A stretch of DNA of 22,926 nt from Tetmemena sp. SeJ-2015 (GCA_027382625.1 JAJKFJ010024020.1:1-22926), one strand, 5' to 3'. Shown: positions 11,075-21,317, counted from the first letter of the stretch. Made by a program: numbers and translations. The notes: generated by a model not told the origin, from the sequence alone.

Positions 11075-11760
11075 ATACCATAGGATGATCGTCATTTCAT
11101 TTGAAAAAATTAAAAAAATTTGCTTAGTAAAAGCTCACCTGAATTAATTTTCATTAATTCATATTAATTCATACTTTAATAAAATGGATGAGAAGTCTAG
11201 TTGAACAAGAAGCGGATACTGAAGACCAAGTTTCACATTCCAATCAATGGTTAAAGAATATCAATATTATTGAGAAATTCTTCGGATGAAGTTCAATAAG
11301 CAAGGTAAGATATAAAGATTCACCCTTATTAACATTTACATATATTTATTAATGCTATAGGCAATTCAAAGCATAAAAAGGCAAATTAAAAGTTAAGATC
11401 TCTTTTAAGAATAACCTTCAGATGAAAATTTAGTAGGAAATTCCAATTTCAATACTGCGCAGTCCATGATTGAATTCATTAAATCTTTTCTGATTTAGTC
11501 CACTTAGGTATAGTTTTGTATTTGGAAATGTTATTTGATGATAACCTAAATCTATCCTTCCCATAGTGAATTTTTCTTAAATTTTTATAAGAAAAGAATA
11601 TATTTTTTTAAATCTATAGACTTAAAGTATATATCCTTGAATTAATTCTAGCCACTTATGGAAAGTAGAGCTTCCTAACAACTACCCATTCCCTCCTAGA
11701 ACTAAGGTGAGAGAATCTTGATTGAGCTCACTGTGATAGCGACTCCTTTGAGTTCATTGC
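11075..11760. other. No supportable gene
   Basis: AT-rich sequence between the convergent gene B and the minus ORF at 11761. Reading frames are short and show no consistent bias. Confidence 0.5.
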
Positions 11761-12159
11761 TCAATATACCCTGGAGCCATCCAATGTTAGAGTATTGGCC
11801 AGTATCATCTTCTTAATTTTATCAAATCGAAACTGCTTCCTCGTGGACTTTGTTTCTTGAGAATTCTCGTCTTTTGATGTATCATCCTCTTTTTGTTATT
11901 TTACTAGCAAGGGCGTCTCATTCCTTGGGGCCCCGACTCTGTAATATAGAGCTGGTGGGGTGCTCCTTTAATTTATTATTTTAAGTTTATTATTCTTATT
12001 ACTTGAGATATTATTTGAAGGCACCATTCCATCTGCATTTGCATATAGTAGAATTAACTTTCTTAGTTGTCCTTCAGCTACCTTTAGATAAATTTCACGA
12101 GCAAGCAGCATTTCTGCAATAAGGATGACTTTTGAGTTGTAATGTATAAGTTGCTGAAA
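11761..12159 (-). CDS. Unrecognised minus-strand protein, last 132 codons
   Basis: UGA-free from 12159 to UGA 11763-11761. The sequence has strong protein character: EMLLAREIYLKVAEGQLRKL, then LLYANADGMVPSNNISSN, a Ser/Thr/Lys/Glu-rich linker (KEDDTSKDENSQETK), and a basic end containing RKQFRFDKIKKMILANTL. Only two UAA codons are read as Gln, so this frame depends little on the code assumption. There is no suitable ATG at the 5' side; a TTTCAG next to 12160 resembles a 3' splice site, so an upstream exon is likely. It lies on the opposite strand between gene B and gene F. Family not recognised. Confidence 0.6.
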
Positions 12160-12839
12160 TCAATTGACTCAGATTTTTAGCTGCTAATTAAATCTAACAC
12201 AACTTTTCGAAAGATTAAATAATTCACAAAACTAAAAAAAACTCAAGAGAATCAATTTACTCAACTGACTTATTTTATCAAACTTTTTCACTTAGATGAG
12301 AAAATGAATGACTATTTCAACATCAATTACCAACTCTTAAATATAATTATGTAAACTTCAAACAAGCTAATACTGATGCATAAGAACTGAAAATTGTCAA
12401 AGTTTAGCAGAACTCTTCATATTTTGATTGTTCAAGCTGAATCCAGGTCCTTTCTGAAAATTCATCTTGCTTTAAGAAAGTCAGTATCTGACAAAAAGAA
12501 GAATTATTATTGACTAAAAAGATTTTACCGTTAATGCTCATGGGTATGTTTGAATCACATCCGAGCTATAAAAATTTAAACTAAGGGAATCAAAACTAAG
12601 AATGCAATCACAAAAAAATCACATGCAATTTTTCTGATCAATCACTGATTAACTCTCCTTCATGCTGTTTATGTAATTTTTCTAATCTGAATTGTCATTC
12701 TTCTGATGTGATATCTGATCTCTTTGTGAGTGAATCACACTGCTGTTATTGAATAGTGATGTCCCTTGGCAGAGCTCAAGGATTATTTTTTAATAAAATT
12801 TCATTCAAACCTTGAAATAGTATTTTGTGATGAGGCTGA

Positions 12840-13693
12840 ACTGTTTAATTATGTTAGTTGAAGAGTTTAATTAAATAATCAAACAAAGCCCTTTCACAAT
12901 AGTATAAACAGCAAGATTTTGGAGTGATCTCTGAGCTTGAAAGTAACTAATGCTTATATGTTTAGCGCTAATTGAGATCCAAGTCTAAAACGATCCTCAA
13001 GCGTTTACACCTGAAGTGATGACTTTCTAAAGCGAGGTAGAAATACTCTCAGGTCTAAGACAAAATCTGTATGGTGAGGTGTCTTCCTTCTCAAAAGCAA
13101 ACGAGATGCTTGAATGGTTGAATTATCAACTGGAGAAGCTGGCAAATTTTATACCCGGGCCATCAAATTCTCTGGTAGGAGCAAATCTTCTGAGCAGCTG
13201 AGAAGCTAGGGATAAAAAATGAAAGAAGGGATAACAGTGGCATTCCTAAATGAGATTCTATAATGTAGCGATGGCATCCTGATCCTCTCTCCTGAAAAAA
13301 AGCTTTGGCTACGACCAAAGTTCAGGCAAGACTCAAAAATCTTTTTGCAAGCAATATGGAAAGCGAGTGCCAGTACTTGCAGATGAGAAGGAAGAGAAGC
13401 CATTCAAGAGGCTGGCTCTCGTCAGTTTACCTACCAATTTCCTAGCTGTCTAAAGTACAAATCATTAAAGGAATGCGAGATTTAGTAATCAAGCATATGC
13501 TAATCTTGGAGTAGATAATATTGGTTGTCTTAAAGGATCATATAGTGGAGAAAGATTACAAAAGTTTAATGAGAAGACTATACTGAACATGCTTAGAATA
13601 CTAAAATCTTTAACTTTAAACAAGAGTGCAATGAGATTAGGTTTGCTTCTTAATCTTGATTAAATTCTTCAATAAAATTCACTAAAAATTTGA
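12840..13693 (+). CDS. Gene F: + strand gene with three 22-23-base introns, 5' end open
   Basis: Exons 12840-12942, 13966-equivalent start at 12966-13174, 13198-13372 and 13395-13693 (UGA 13691-13693). Introns at 12943-12965 (23), 13175-13197 (23) and 13373-13394 (22) each shift the reading register and join two good frames. The protein includes ISELE-TLIEIQVQNDPQ at the first join, EMLEWLNYQLEKLANFIPG, then VAFLNEILQCSDGILILSPE, and GVDNIGCLKGSYSGERLQKF followed by NEKTILNMLRILKSLTLNKS. Composition is mixed and soluble, with no membrane segment. The first exon has no Met and competing frames, so the start is unknown. Not recognised as a family. Confidence 0.6.
12943..12965 (+). other. 23-base intron in gene F
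   Basis: GTAACTAATG...GTTTAG. Typical GTAA start and TTTAG end; splicing joins ISELE to TLIEIQ across a split codon. Confidence 0.6.
13175..13197 (+). other. 23-base intron in gene F
   Basis: GTAGGAGCAAATCTTCTGAGCAG read from the + strand, 23 bases. It moves the frame from GPSNSL to LRSQGQKMKEG and avoids the UGA at 13199. Confidence 0.6.
13373..13394 (+). other. 22-base intron in gene F
   Basis: GTACTTGCAGATGAGAAGGAAG, 22 bases. Removes a UGA in the upstream frame and joins WKASA to KKPFKRLALV across a split Lys codon. Confidence 0.55.
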
Positions 13694-13907
13694 TATAAAA
13701 GTCTTCTTCGTGTATTTGATGTATTTAAAAGATTTCTGGCTTAAATCAAGAATTTAAAGATGAATAAATGAGTTTAAAGTTAAATGCTGACAAGAATAGT
13801 TTCTTCTTTGTTTTTCTAATGGTTGGGATTTGACACAAGGCTTTTCAATAGAATAATTATTTTTTAAATAAACAGTTCCGATAACTATTTATTTAGAACA
13901 GACAATC

Positions 13908-14405
13908 ATGACCATTGTCCAGATACGCAAGACTAATATAAATGGCGATATACTTATAATAGGAGAAGAGGAAATAACAATGATAGATATATTTTATTCT
14001 TCAAACAAGTTGAAAGGAAGGTGCAAATTTGTTTAGTTAAATTTATAGATTCCTCTATCTGAGAAGCAAGAACTTGCTTTTAAGCTATCAGACCAGAGGA
14101 AGCTAATCCTAGCTAGGAATATTGAACAAACGTCTATAACTAATGAGTATGTAAAGTTTGTTGTTAGTTGTGAAAGGTTGGGGGTAAAGCAATAGAGATA
14201 CTGTTCATTTGCTCTTTTAATTAATGAGATTGCTTGGATTTCAAAGGCATAAGCTTAGTCAAGGACAGGTAGAGTGGATGAAATCCAACCTAGAAATGGA
14301 TTTGGGGTTTGTACGAAGAATGACAACCTTATCGAGATGAAAAGAGTAAATACTGCTCATGAAAGAGTATGTAAAATTATTGCTAATAAATAATACCAAT
14401 ATTGA
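13908..14405 (+). CDS. Gene G: unrecognised + strand protein, 165 aa
   Basis: ATG 13908 to UGA 14403-14405, uninterrupted, with several UAA/UAG as Gln. The same frame is open upstream to a UGA near 13787 (205 codons in all), so the true start or an upstream exon could lie earlier. Begins MTIVQIRKTNINGDILIIGE, then a soluble mixed domain (SEKQELAFKLSDQRKLILAR) and a charged C-terminus (NDNLIEMKRVNTAHERVCK). The end overlaps the start of the next ORF by 37 bases in another frame. Not recognised. Composition and length make it one of the best-supported genes in the window. Confidence 0.65.
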
Positions 14406-15595
14406 AATCAATTTATGTGAAATAAGGTATTTTAAACTTTAGCTTGAGAGATAAACATGATATTTCAGATATCAAGGTGGCTTCGAGTTGCTAAATTTGC
14501 TATTAAAATCTAATTAGGGATGGAGAGATAACGAGCATGGAATTAAAGGCTATAGAATCTCTACTGAGTTAAAAGTTTCATATATCGCAGCATCGCCAAA
14601 GTTTGAATACTTTTATATGTCTCTTTTTTATCAGCAATGTAGAACTTCACATTTATTTAAAAGGATTAGTAAAAAATGTAAATCTCATCTTATTTTTTTA
14701 AGATTAAACATCTTTACTCTAATAAGAGATGTTCTTTCTTTTTCCTACTTGTTCTAATGAGGATGGGAGAATAAAAAATTCAATATTCTATATTAAGAAG
14801 AAAATTTTGAATAACGAAATTAAGCAGCAGACATCTAAATTACAATATAAGTTATATAAATTAACATAAAAAAATCATTAAGAAAGTTATATTCCTTTTT
14901 TTTGCACTAGAATTTATGAAAGTTGCTAAATAAATGAAAAATAGCCAGGTGCTATTATTAATCGAAAGTATTTACTATATGCAGTATTAAAGCTATCTGC
15001 TGAAAAAAATGTAGAATATCTTTTTTTCCTAATTAAGGTTGGTCCGGAAAGGAGTAGATAAAGTATTGATTAGAATTAGCACAGAATGATCTTTTCAAAA
15101 GTATGTCTATTATATTTATTTGAAGAGGTTGTAAGTGTTATTTTTAGGCCATTATTTTTCAAGTCTGTGGATACTTAACACAAGCCAACTATATAAATAT
15201 GGAGAGAAATTATTTTAATGCATAGGGTTATTAAGACAACCAATAATTTTATTGAAGGTTTTTAATTTGAAATTTATGGAGCTTTAACAATTAGTCTTGA
15301 TTTTTGTAAAATAAATTTGCTCCCTGATCATTTTCAGCATCAGAAGCACTCTTAGCAATCAGTAGGACATGATCAGTAGAAGGAAGAACGCAACTGCTAT
15401 GAAAATATTCTGCACTTCCTTTCCATAAGCCCACTATCAAAACTTATATTATTTCATAAACTCTTTCCACTCTTCCTCCGCTAAAGTTAGAAGACCCTAC
15501 AACATTTGCAACCTTGCAGTATTTAAATCTCTTCATTCCTCAAATCATATAAAATTATTTAGTTATCACAGGGAAGGCACATCATAACCGAATGA
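14369..15595 (+). CDS. Gene I: unrecognised + strand protein, 408 aa, longest open frame
   Basis: ATG 14369 is the first Met after an in-frame UGA at 14360; the frame then runs 408 codons to UGA 15593-15595 with no intron. About 25 UAA/UAG codons must be Gln, so under the standard code the gene vanishes. A UGA-free run this long is unlikely by chance at this base composition. N-terminal region: VKQGILNFSLRDKHDISDIK and ITSMELKAIESLLSQKF. Middle: a basic stretch (KKKILNNEIKQQTSKLQYKL) followed by alternating hydrophobic and charged helices (LLYAVLKLSAEKNVEYLFFL). C-terminal part: Gln/His-rich (DHFQHQKHSQQSVGHDQQKE), then Leu/Phe-rich. I see no known motif. Overlaps gene G by 37 bases. Confidence 0.7.
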
Positions 15596-15820
15596 ACTCA
15601 TAGATTGTGAGTATTATAGAAAGGATAGGAATATATGATCGTGGGTTTGTTTTTTCTTAGAAATACATTGTATTTGCCTTCTTATTGGTTGATTCATAAT
15701 ATATTCAGCTTTAATTTTTGAAGTTTATTTAATTTAAATATTTAAAAAAAAAACATCTACAACTACCACAATCATATCAACCATTACAACTAGCTCAACC
15801 TCAAAAACTTGAAGGTGAGC

Positions 15821-16090
15821 ATGAAAGAGGAAAGTGTCTAGAATAAGATAGGTATCCCTCCCGATCAACAAAGACTCATCTTCGCAGGCAAGCACAAAGA
15901 GTTACAAAAGTATGCTTACACTTGCGTACTTTTGAACAGCATCCAGAACAAGATTAACATCATGCGCAAGGAAAACACTCAGCGACTACAGCATTCAAAG
16001 GAGTCAACTCTCACCATCAACTAGCAACAACTCTATGCGCAGACACAAAAGCTTAAACTAAGCCTGAGGTGGTGTTCTTCATAATCTTGA
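15821..16090 (+). pseudogene. Degenerate ubiquitin-like gene
   Basis: The frame starting ATG 15821 (UAG as Gln) contains GIPPDQQRLIFAGK, the near-invariant central segment of ubiquitin around residues 35-48. The usual QDKE before it is missing, and about 20 unrelated codons follow instead of the QLEDG loop. Downstream, TLSDYSIQ is present one register away from KESTLT in the main frame, consistent with one lost base. A further one-base shift at about 16066 turns the expected LRLRGG end into LSLRW; in the shifted register LRGG is present. Ubiquitin is normally almost perfectly conserved, so this is best read as a decayed copy, or as a strongly diverged ubiquitin-like protein with assembly indels. 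Higher GC than its surroundings also fits a captured or retrocopied fragment. Confidence 0.7.
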
Positions 16091-16789
16091 CGCTGATATG
16101 GTAGGTGCTGGCTTACTCATTAAATTTAAAGACGTGATGCATTAAAACTATTAATAATTTAATATATATCTCACTTATCCCTTGAACTATATCTTCATTA
16201 GCTTCTAACTACCCACTATCAAACATTCATATTCTTCCTTTAGTATATATTCTAGTATTTAATAAAAGCTATATGAATACAGGCTATGCTAAATAGTCTA
16301 AATGCATAGAATAAATTTTTTTTAAAGAGGATGAGCACAAAGATATACTTCTCCAATAAAGCACCTTGAGTTGTGCTAATCTGCTGAATTCAGATATCCA
16401 GACTCCATTTGTATCTCATTCTCAAAATTTCTCTCAATTAAACAACTTGCTATAAACTTTTCTTAAAGTTTTTTTAAGTATTCTAACATAGAATGGGTCC
16501 TTAATGCCCAGATCATAATTCCTCTATGATTCAATCTCAAAGACTTTAATCAGATAAATTAGCTTGCTACTATCAATCTCTAAATATCTTAAATCAATAT
16601 ACTTTTTGGCGCTCACCTATTTAATCTATTGCTCATAAAAGGATTACACATGCCCAGATGTCAGAACAGAGTTGTCATAAAACTATTGACTTACTCAGTA
16701 TGAAAGATTTTCAATACAGCATTCATCATTTTAAGCAGATGCTGTATTTGCTAAAATAAGCGAGGTTATACATTTACTCAAGTCCTCAG
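16091..16789. other. No supportable gene
   Basis: AT-rich sequence between the ubiquitin-like relic and the minus ORF ending at 16790. I see no frame, repeat or RNA gene worth calling. Confidence 0.5.
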
Positions 16790-17116
16790 TCATATTAATT
16801 TAAATCCTTTGATATAAAAAAATTCTATTTTTATGAATAAAATTGCTTTGGCTGCTATTTTCTCTTCTCCGTTTCCAACAAAATGAAATCTCAACCATTC
16901 ACTCATTCTCTCCAAAGAATAAATAAGCAATTTAAACTCTCCTTGCATATTGTAGAAGGGTTTTAATCCTTTCATAAACTCACCATAGCTTTTCAATAGA
17001 GATAGGCCAGATCTACTAAGCAAAACCTAAACGAAAGAAATATGTTGCTTAAATTTAAGGGGAATGAATCGATTACCATTTTTTGACTACTTTTGTTTGA
17101 GGCTTATTTGTAACAT
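16790..17116 (-). CDS. Unrecognised minus-strand protein, 108 aa
   Basis: ATG 17116, preceded three codons upstream by UGA, to UGA 16792-16790. The N-terminus is basic (MLQISLKQKQSKNGNRFIPL). The body includes LLKSYGEFMKGLKPFYNMQG, EFKLLIYSLERMSEWLRFHF and GNGEEKIAAKAILFIKIEFF, giving amphipathic helices without a clear membrane span. Only two UAG codons are needed as Gln, so it is fairly independent of the code assumption. Not recognised. Confidence 0.55.
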
Positions 17117-17982
17117 TAAATATCACTTCAAGTTACCCAATGGAGATGGAATTTGCATCCTCAAAAAGTTTATTCAATATTTAGCATTATCTCAAAGAAT
17201 TTAATTACCATTCTAGTCCCTTATTAAATAATTTCACTCATTTAAAATTTTATGCTTGATCTTCGAAGTGATAATGTTTCAAAATAAGAGATTTTGAGAC
17301 CGTAGACAGAAAAAATGAGCAATGATATTATCAAATATTAGCTTGGAATTGTTATCTTCAAGATAATGCTGGAGGTTTTTTATATGAAACCTAATTAGTC
17401 TTAAAGGAGGTAATTTATTTTTTCCATTCATTGGATTTATTCGATACAAGATGCCCCAACCTAAATTTAGATCCTTAACTTATAGTAAGCATGATAATAT
17501 AATATAAGATGGAGCATCGAAGCTTTAATACCTTAAATTTTTTGGTAAAGAGGAACTTATAGAGCAGACAGTTGCCCAAAGAGCCTAGATTGTTCATTTA
17601 CTACTTACTTTGCAACAACAAAGAACGACTTTGAAAAACGAATATTCACTGAAGAATTTCTTGATCATTTAGCCTTAGGAAAAAGAAAAGACCTTTAATT
17701 TTGTTTTTCGATTTTAATTTAAGGTTTTAAATTATGTTAAATTAGGTAGAGTCTTGATATATTATATATCAGAAAGAGAAGATTAGTCAAAAAATTTGTT
17801 TTCCGAGTACTTAATTACATTTGCAAAGCCTTAAGTTTTGAATAGTGTTTATGCTGTTTATTTTTTGAGACAGAGAAGAAGAAATTTATTTTACTTGCCT
17901 ACATAGGATAGTAGTACGATTTATCAACTAGTACTGAATAAGTGTTGGTTTTTAAATTGATTATTATTTACATTCCCTAAAT
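17117..17982. other. No supportable gene
   Basis: AT-rich interval with short frames only; no tRNA-like or repeat structure noticed. Confidence 0.5.
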
Positions 17983-18026
17983 TTTACTTTACTTTACTTT
18001 ACTTTATTTTACTTGCAGCTGCAAGT
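17983..18026. repeat. TTTAC pentamer repeat next to a 16-base palindrome
   Basis: From 17983 the pentamer TTTAC repeats about five times. It is followed by ACTTGCAGCTGCAAGT at 18011-18026, a perfect 16-base palindrome. There is no coding frame I can support across it. Confidence 0.8.
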
Positions 18027-18214
18027 TATTTTAAAGAGTATTTTTGAATGACTTCAATATTTATTGATGAGACAGATACGCATTCTCTAAAATTCTTGAG
18101 AAATTTCTAGATTTTACTTCAAGATAGCAAACAAAATTTTTAAATGTCTAAGGTAATGTCTGTAGTCACTTGAGATCTCATATGTTACAATTTGAAACTA
18201 TCAATATTTTTTTA

Positions 18215-18615
18215 AATCAAAGTAAAGTATCAAGGATTCCGTGCGGAGATTCTCTGGAGTGTCTAAATAAATTTAAGTTACCAGAAGACAAAGGAGAGGT
18301 TTGAAATACTGGAATAGTAACTCAGTGATTACAAAAGTAACGAAGTAGAAGGGAGATTTGGTGACTTCGTCGATCTATCTAAAGGAATAGAGCAGTGAAA
18401 AAATTGTAGATGCTCTAAAAATATTGGAATTTAGCCTTGATGGTAAAATAAAAGTTCCAATGGGAAGAGCTGGTGCAAAAGTTTTAAGATACAGATTCCA
18501 AGAAGAAAAAAGGTATTGCAGAAATAAAGACGTAATAAATCCAACTATTAAGAATTTTGATTTCATCAATCAAAAGTCAGTAAGAAATATCAAGCCAATA
18601 CACTTAGCGGTTTGA
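18215..18615 (+). CDS. Unrecognised + strand protein with one frameshift
   Basis: The first part, ending at UGA 18396, reads KVKYQGFRAEILWSVQINLS and then KERFEILEQQLSDYKSNEVE ... GDFVDLSKGIEQ. One register over, from about 18395, the reading continues as KIVDALKILEFSLDGKIKVP, GRAGAKVLRYRFQEEKRYCR and so on to UGA 18613-18615. The second part needs no UAA/UAG. The two frames abut within a few bases at an A-rich spot (CAGTGAAAAAATT) with no room for an intron, so a lost or gained base is the simplest explanation: either decay or an assembly error. The start is open. Helical and charged; function unknown. Confidence 0.55.
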
Positions 18616-19286
18616 TATTCCCTGATTTAAGGAAGGGTTTTCTTTTTAGAAAGGTTTTATTACAAATATATTTGAGGATATAGAATTTAATGACTTCGTC
18701 TTTGATATTTCTATACTTAAGAGAGGATAGGCTTGAGCTTAATTGCTTTTATTAGCTTTTATATTATTAGAAATTGCAATCAACTTGCTTAAATCTTGAA
18801 TATCAAATGGTTGTAAAAAACGAACCTTACAACAACATCATCCTTCGGAGCCTTAAAAATATTGCTATGTTAGGAAAACAATCTTGTGACTTCATTTAAA
18901 TATCTTCCCCTTACTTATAATAGAAGAACCTGGATATATTATCACTATCCTCGTCAAGAGTTTTCCCTCAATAGTCAGCTGAAATGAGCGTCTCTTCTGA
19001 TATTTTTATCCTTCAGTACTCCAATTAAGTAAATTTTTTTGGTGGCATTGTCAGGATAACACAGACTCATCAGTAGCATACTTATGTCACTTGATTTAGA
19101 TCAGATGTAGTCGCTCTTGTGTTTTCATGAAACGGTTGGTAACTTATTCTAGTAGAAATAAAATAAGAGTATTCATCTTAATTTGGCGTGAATTCCTTCA
19201 ACTCTCTCTCCTTAATAGGGGCAGTAATTTTTAATTAAAAATATTGATCAATATATTCTTTTTTTAAATATCATCTAAAATCATAA
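18616..19286. other. No supportable gene
   Basis: Interval between the convergent ends of the 18215-18615 gene and gene H. Frames are short and unconvincing. Confidence 0.5.
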
Positions 19287-20700
19287 TCATCCCAAATAAA
19301 TAAGGAATGCCAAGAAATCGACTCCTAAACTGGAGTATTTCTATGTATGAACTGAAATTTAAATGGATATTGGCGAGGGATTTAGCCAAGACAACCAGAG
19401 CTGGATTCTACTCAGTTGAATCTTCAACTTTGATTTAAAGAGGAAACTTCTCTTAATCATTAGATTTTCAGATAAAATCAAAGCAGATGCATAAATATCA
19501 AGGAGGGAGGTTGCATTGCCATTCATCTAGGATTAAAAATCGCATTGGTCCAACATCAAAAGTGAACTATACTTGCTTTTCTTGACAAGGGGGCATCCTA
19601 AGTGGACAAGTTTCTGAATGGTAGATTTAACTAAAATATTTGGAGATTTCTGAATTTGAAGACCTATCTATGCGATACAGAAGTTGTTGCATGTCAGATT
19701 CATTTAAAACAAGGTAGTCCCTGTGGGAAAGCAGCCTGAAATTTAGGGGGGTTTTATATCAGAGGCTTCTTAATTAGTTAGGTTGGATGCCAATGAGGTC
19801 ATGGGCAATATCTCGTATGCTCGGCTATATAACTCTGGCCACGAATTCAGATCGCAGGTCACGGCGCCTGCAATAGCATCTAAATCTAAGTAAGCAATTC
19901 TTACATTTAGCTCAGTTACTACTCTACTTAGAATAGATTTTAATAGAGAAAAATAATCTTTGTGTCAGGCAAATTCACCTACCTAGATATCTTTGTAGCT
20001 TATCATATTTAGCAGAGCATTTAACATCGCTTTCTAATCACCAGCCAAGTGAAGCCAACCGTGGATAGGACAACTGCAATATTTGCCGGTAGTAATATGC
20101 TGAAGCCCAAAGAAGGGAATTAATTCGATGGCTCATTTCAGTATATCAGTGTTGGGTCTACAATATGGGAAGAGGAGTGACCATGATATGAAAGATTTCA
20201 GACTTTCTCTACCCTCCAGATTATGAGGCTGTGCTTTCTATTAATTTAAGGGATTAATGATCCAGCAGATTATACTTTACTCCTTTTAATCAGAGTCATA
20301 AACAGTTGATCTTTCAGTTAAGTTGCTTATTGCTATATGATAATCGCAGATGAGTGCTAAAACTTTATAACTGTAAACAACTACTGAATCAAGTATTTAT
20401 TCTTCTTCGCATTTAATTTTGATAAAGTGCTAATCTTCGAGTGAAAAAGAAATAATTAACAATTGCATGGGAGTTCAAGAGTAAAATGCTTCATATTTGT
20501 GCATGGGTAGAGCACCATCAATATAGTTGAAATTTAAATTGAAATCGGAGATTGGTTAGAATAATAAATGAAGACTTGCAAGTTGGTGACAGTTAAAATC
20601 GCTCAAACACACTCCGATTTGCAGCTTGTTCGATTGCTTATCGAAAAATAATATGAATTTTTTCTTTAATCATCTTCATAGCCCCTCTTATAGTGCGTTT
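19287..20700 (-). CDS. Gene H: long minus-strand protein, about 465 codons, three in-frame UGA
   Basis: From 20639 one minus frame reads as protein for about 450 codons to UGA 19289-19287 (a second UGA follows two codons later). Landmarks in order: LEDQHFIKIKCEEEQILDSV, SNLTERSTVYDSDQKEQS, LEGRESLKSFISWSLLFPYC, TTGKYCSCPIHGWLHLAGDQ, SILSRVVTELNVRIAYLDLD and LNSWPELYSRAYEILPMTSL. UGAs at 20477-20475, 20135-20133 and 19967-19965 fall where Trp fits; only the last sits inside a possible 21-base intron. The 5' end (RGAMKMIKEKIHIIF) is one register off, and a five-A run at 20644-20648 is the likely indel. The first 60 residues resemble gene E. No family is recognised; Cys/His residues around CSCPIHG could bind metal, but that is a guess. 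Confidence 0.6.
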
Positions 20701-20712
20701 ATAGCTGATAGA
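20520..20712. repeat. Diverged dispersed repeat, copy 2 (inside gene H)
   Basis: Partner of 5545-5745. The similarity ends near 20712, just before a short TA run at about 20728-20741 and the transposon-like ORF on the opposite strand. Confidence 0.7.
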
Positions 20713-20727
20713 AGCATTGATATTATT

Positions 20728-20741
20728 ATATATATATATAA
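20728..20741. repeat. Short (TA)n run
   Basis: About seven TA units between the end of the gene H homology and the transposon-like ORF. Tc1/mariner elements insert at TA, so the run could mark an old insertion border, but no terminal inverted repeat was found beside it. Confidence 0.7.
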
Positions 20742-20744
20742 AGG

Positions 20745-21317
20745 CAGAAGTGGAGGCTTCAAACAAGACGACTCTCACGCAAGTGAGGACCTTTATAAGA
20801 ACTAAGCAGGAACTATATAAATCAACTGTGAGAAATGGCTACTTCCTCCCAAAGCTCAAGAGCAAATCTGTAACTGAGTAGTACTTACTGGTAGTCATTG
20901 CTAATAAGATATGGTGTCCAAAGTATGATGAGATTCGCCTTCTGCCTTGCCCGCGCCCTCCAACAGTAGAGGTACTGTTTTCCAAGCTTAAATAAGTAGC
21001 CGAGAGAGACAAGAGGGTCTTGGAATGGATGAGTAGCATCTTCCTGATAAAGCTTGGAGCTTGGCTATGTTGCCATCCTTCAAAGCAGCTGATGAGATCT
21101 TCAAGAAAGAATGCGAGCCTCCCTCCAAAACTTCTTCGGATTAGAGTTTTCGTATAGTGGATCTTCAATGGAATTTCCTGGAGGGACTCCCACAAGAGGG
21201 CCAAGCTTGAACTACAGCTCGAAAAAGAGAAGAAGTTTATGGAAGAGCGTAAGAAGCAAAAGCAGGGGCGATCGAAGAGAACGCACTTCACTGCATATGT
21301 ATTTGGGCAGTCTTGAT
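20745..21317 (+). pseudogene. Transposon-like accessory ORF with two frameshifts
   Basis: The + frame from about 20745 gives TQVRTFIRTKQELYKSTVRN, TEQYLLVVIANKIWCPKYDE and RPPTVEVLFSKLKQVAERDK. Near 21027 it must shift to continue as MDEQHLPDKAWSLAMLPSFK, DEIFKKECEPPSKTSSDQSF and WNFLEGLPQE. Near 21193 it shifts again into a basic coil (KLELQLEKEKKFMEERKKQK) and ends at UGA 21315-21317. Each shift is a single base; UAA and UAG stand for Gln at TEQY, KLKQV, DEQH and SDQS. The region is richer in GC than its neighbours. From memory, the LPDK-W-L ... IF ... PP ... EGLP pattern resembles an accessory ORF of ciliate Tc1/mariner-type (TBE-like) elements; that match is unverified. The broken frame indicates a decayed copy. 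Confidence 0.6.
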
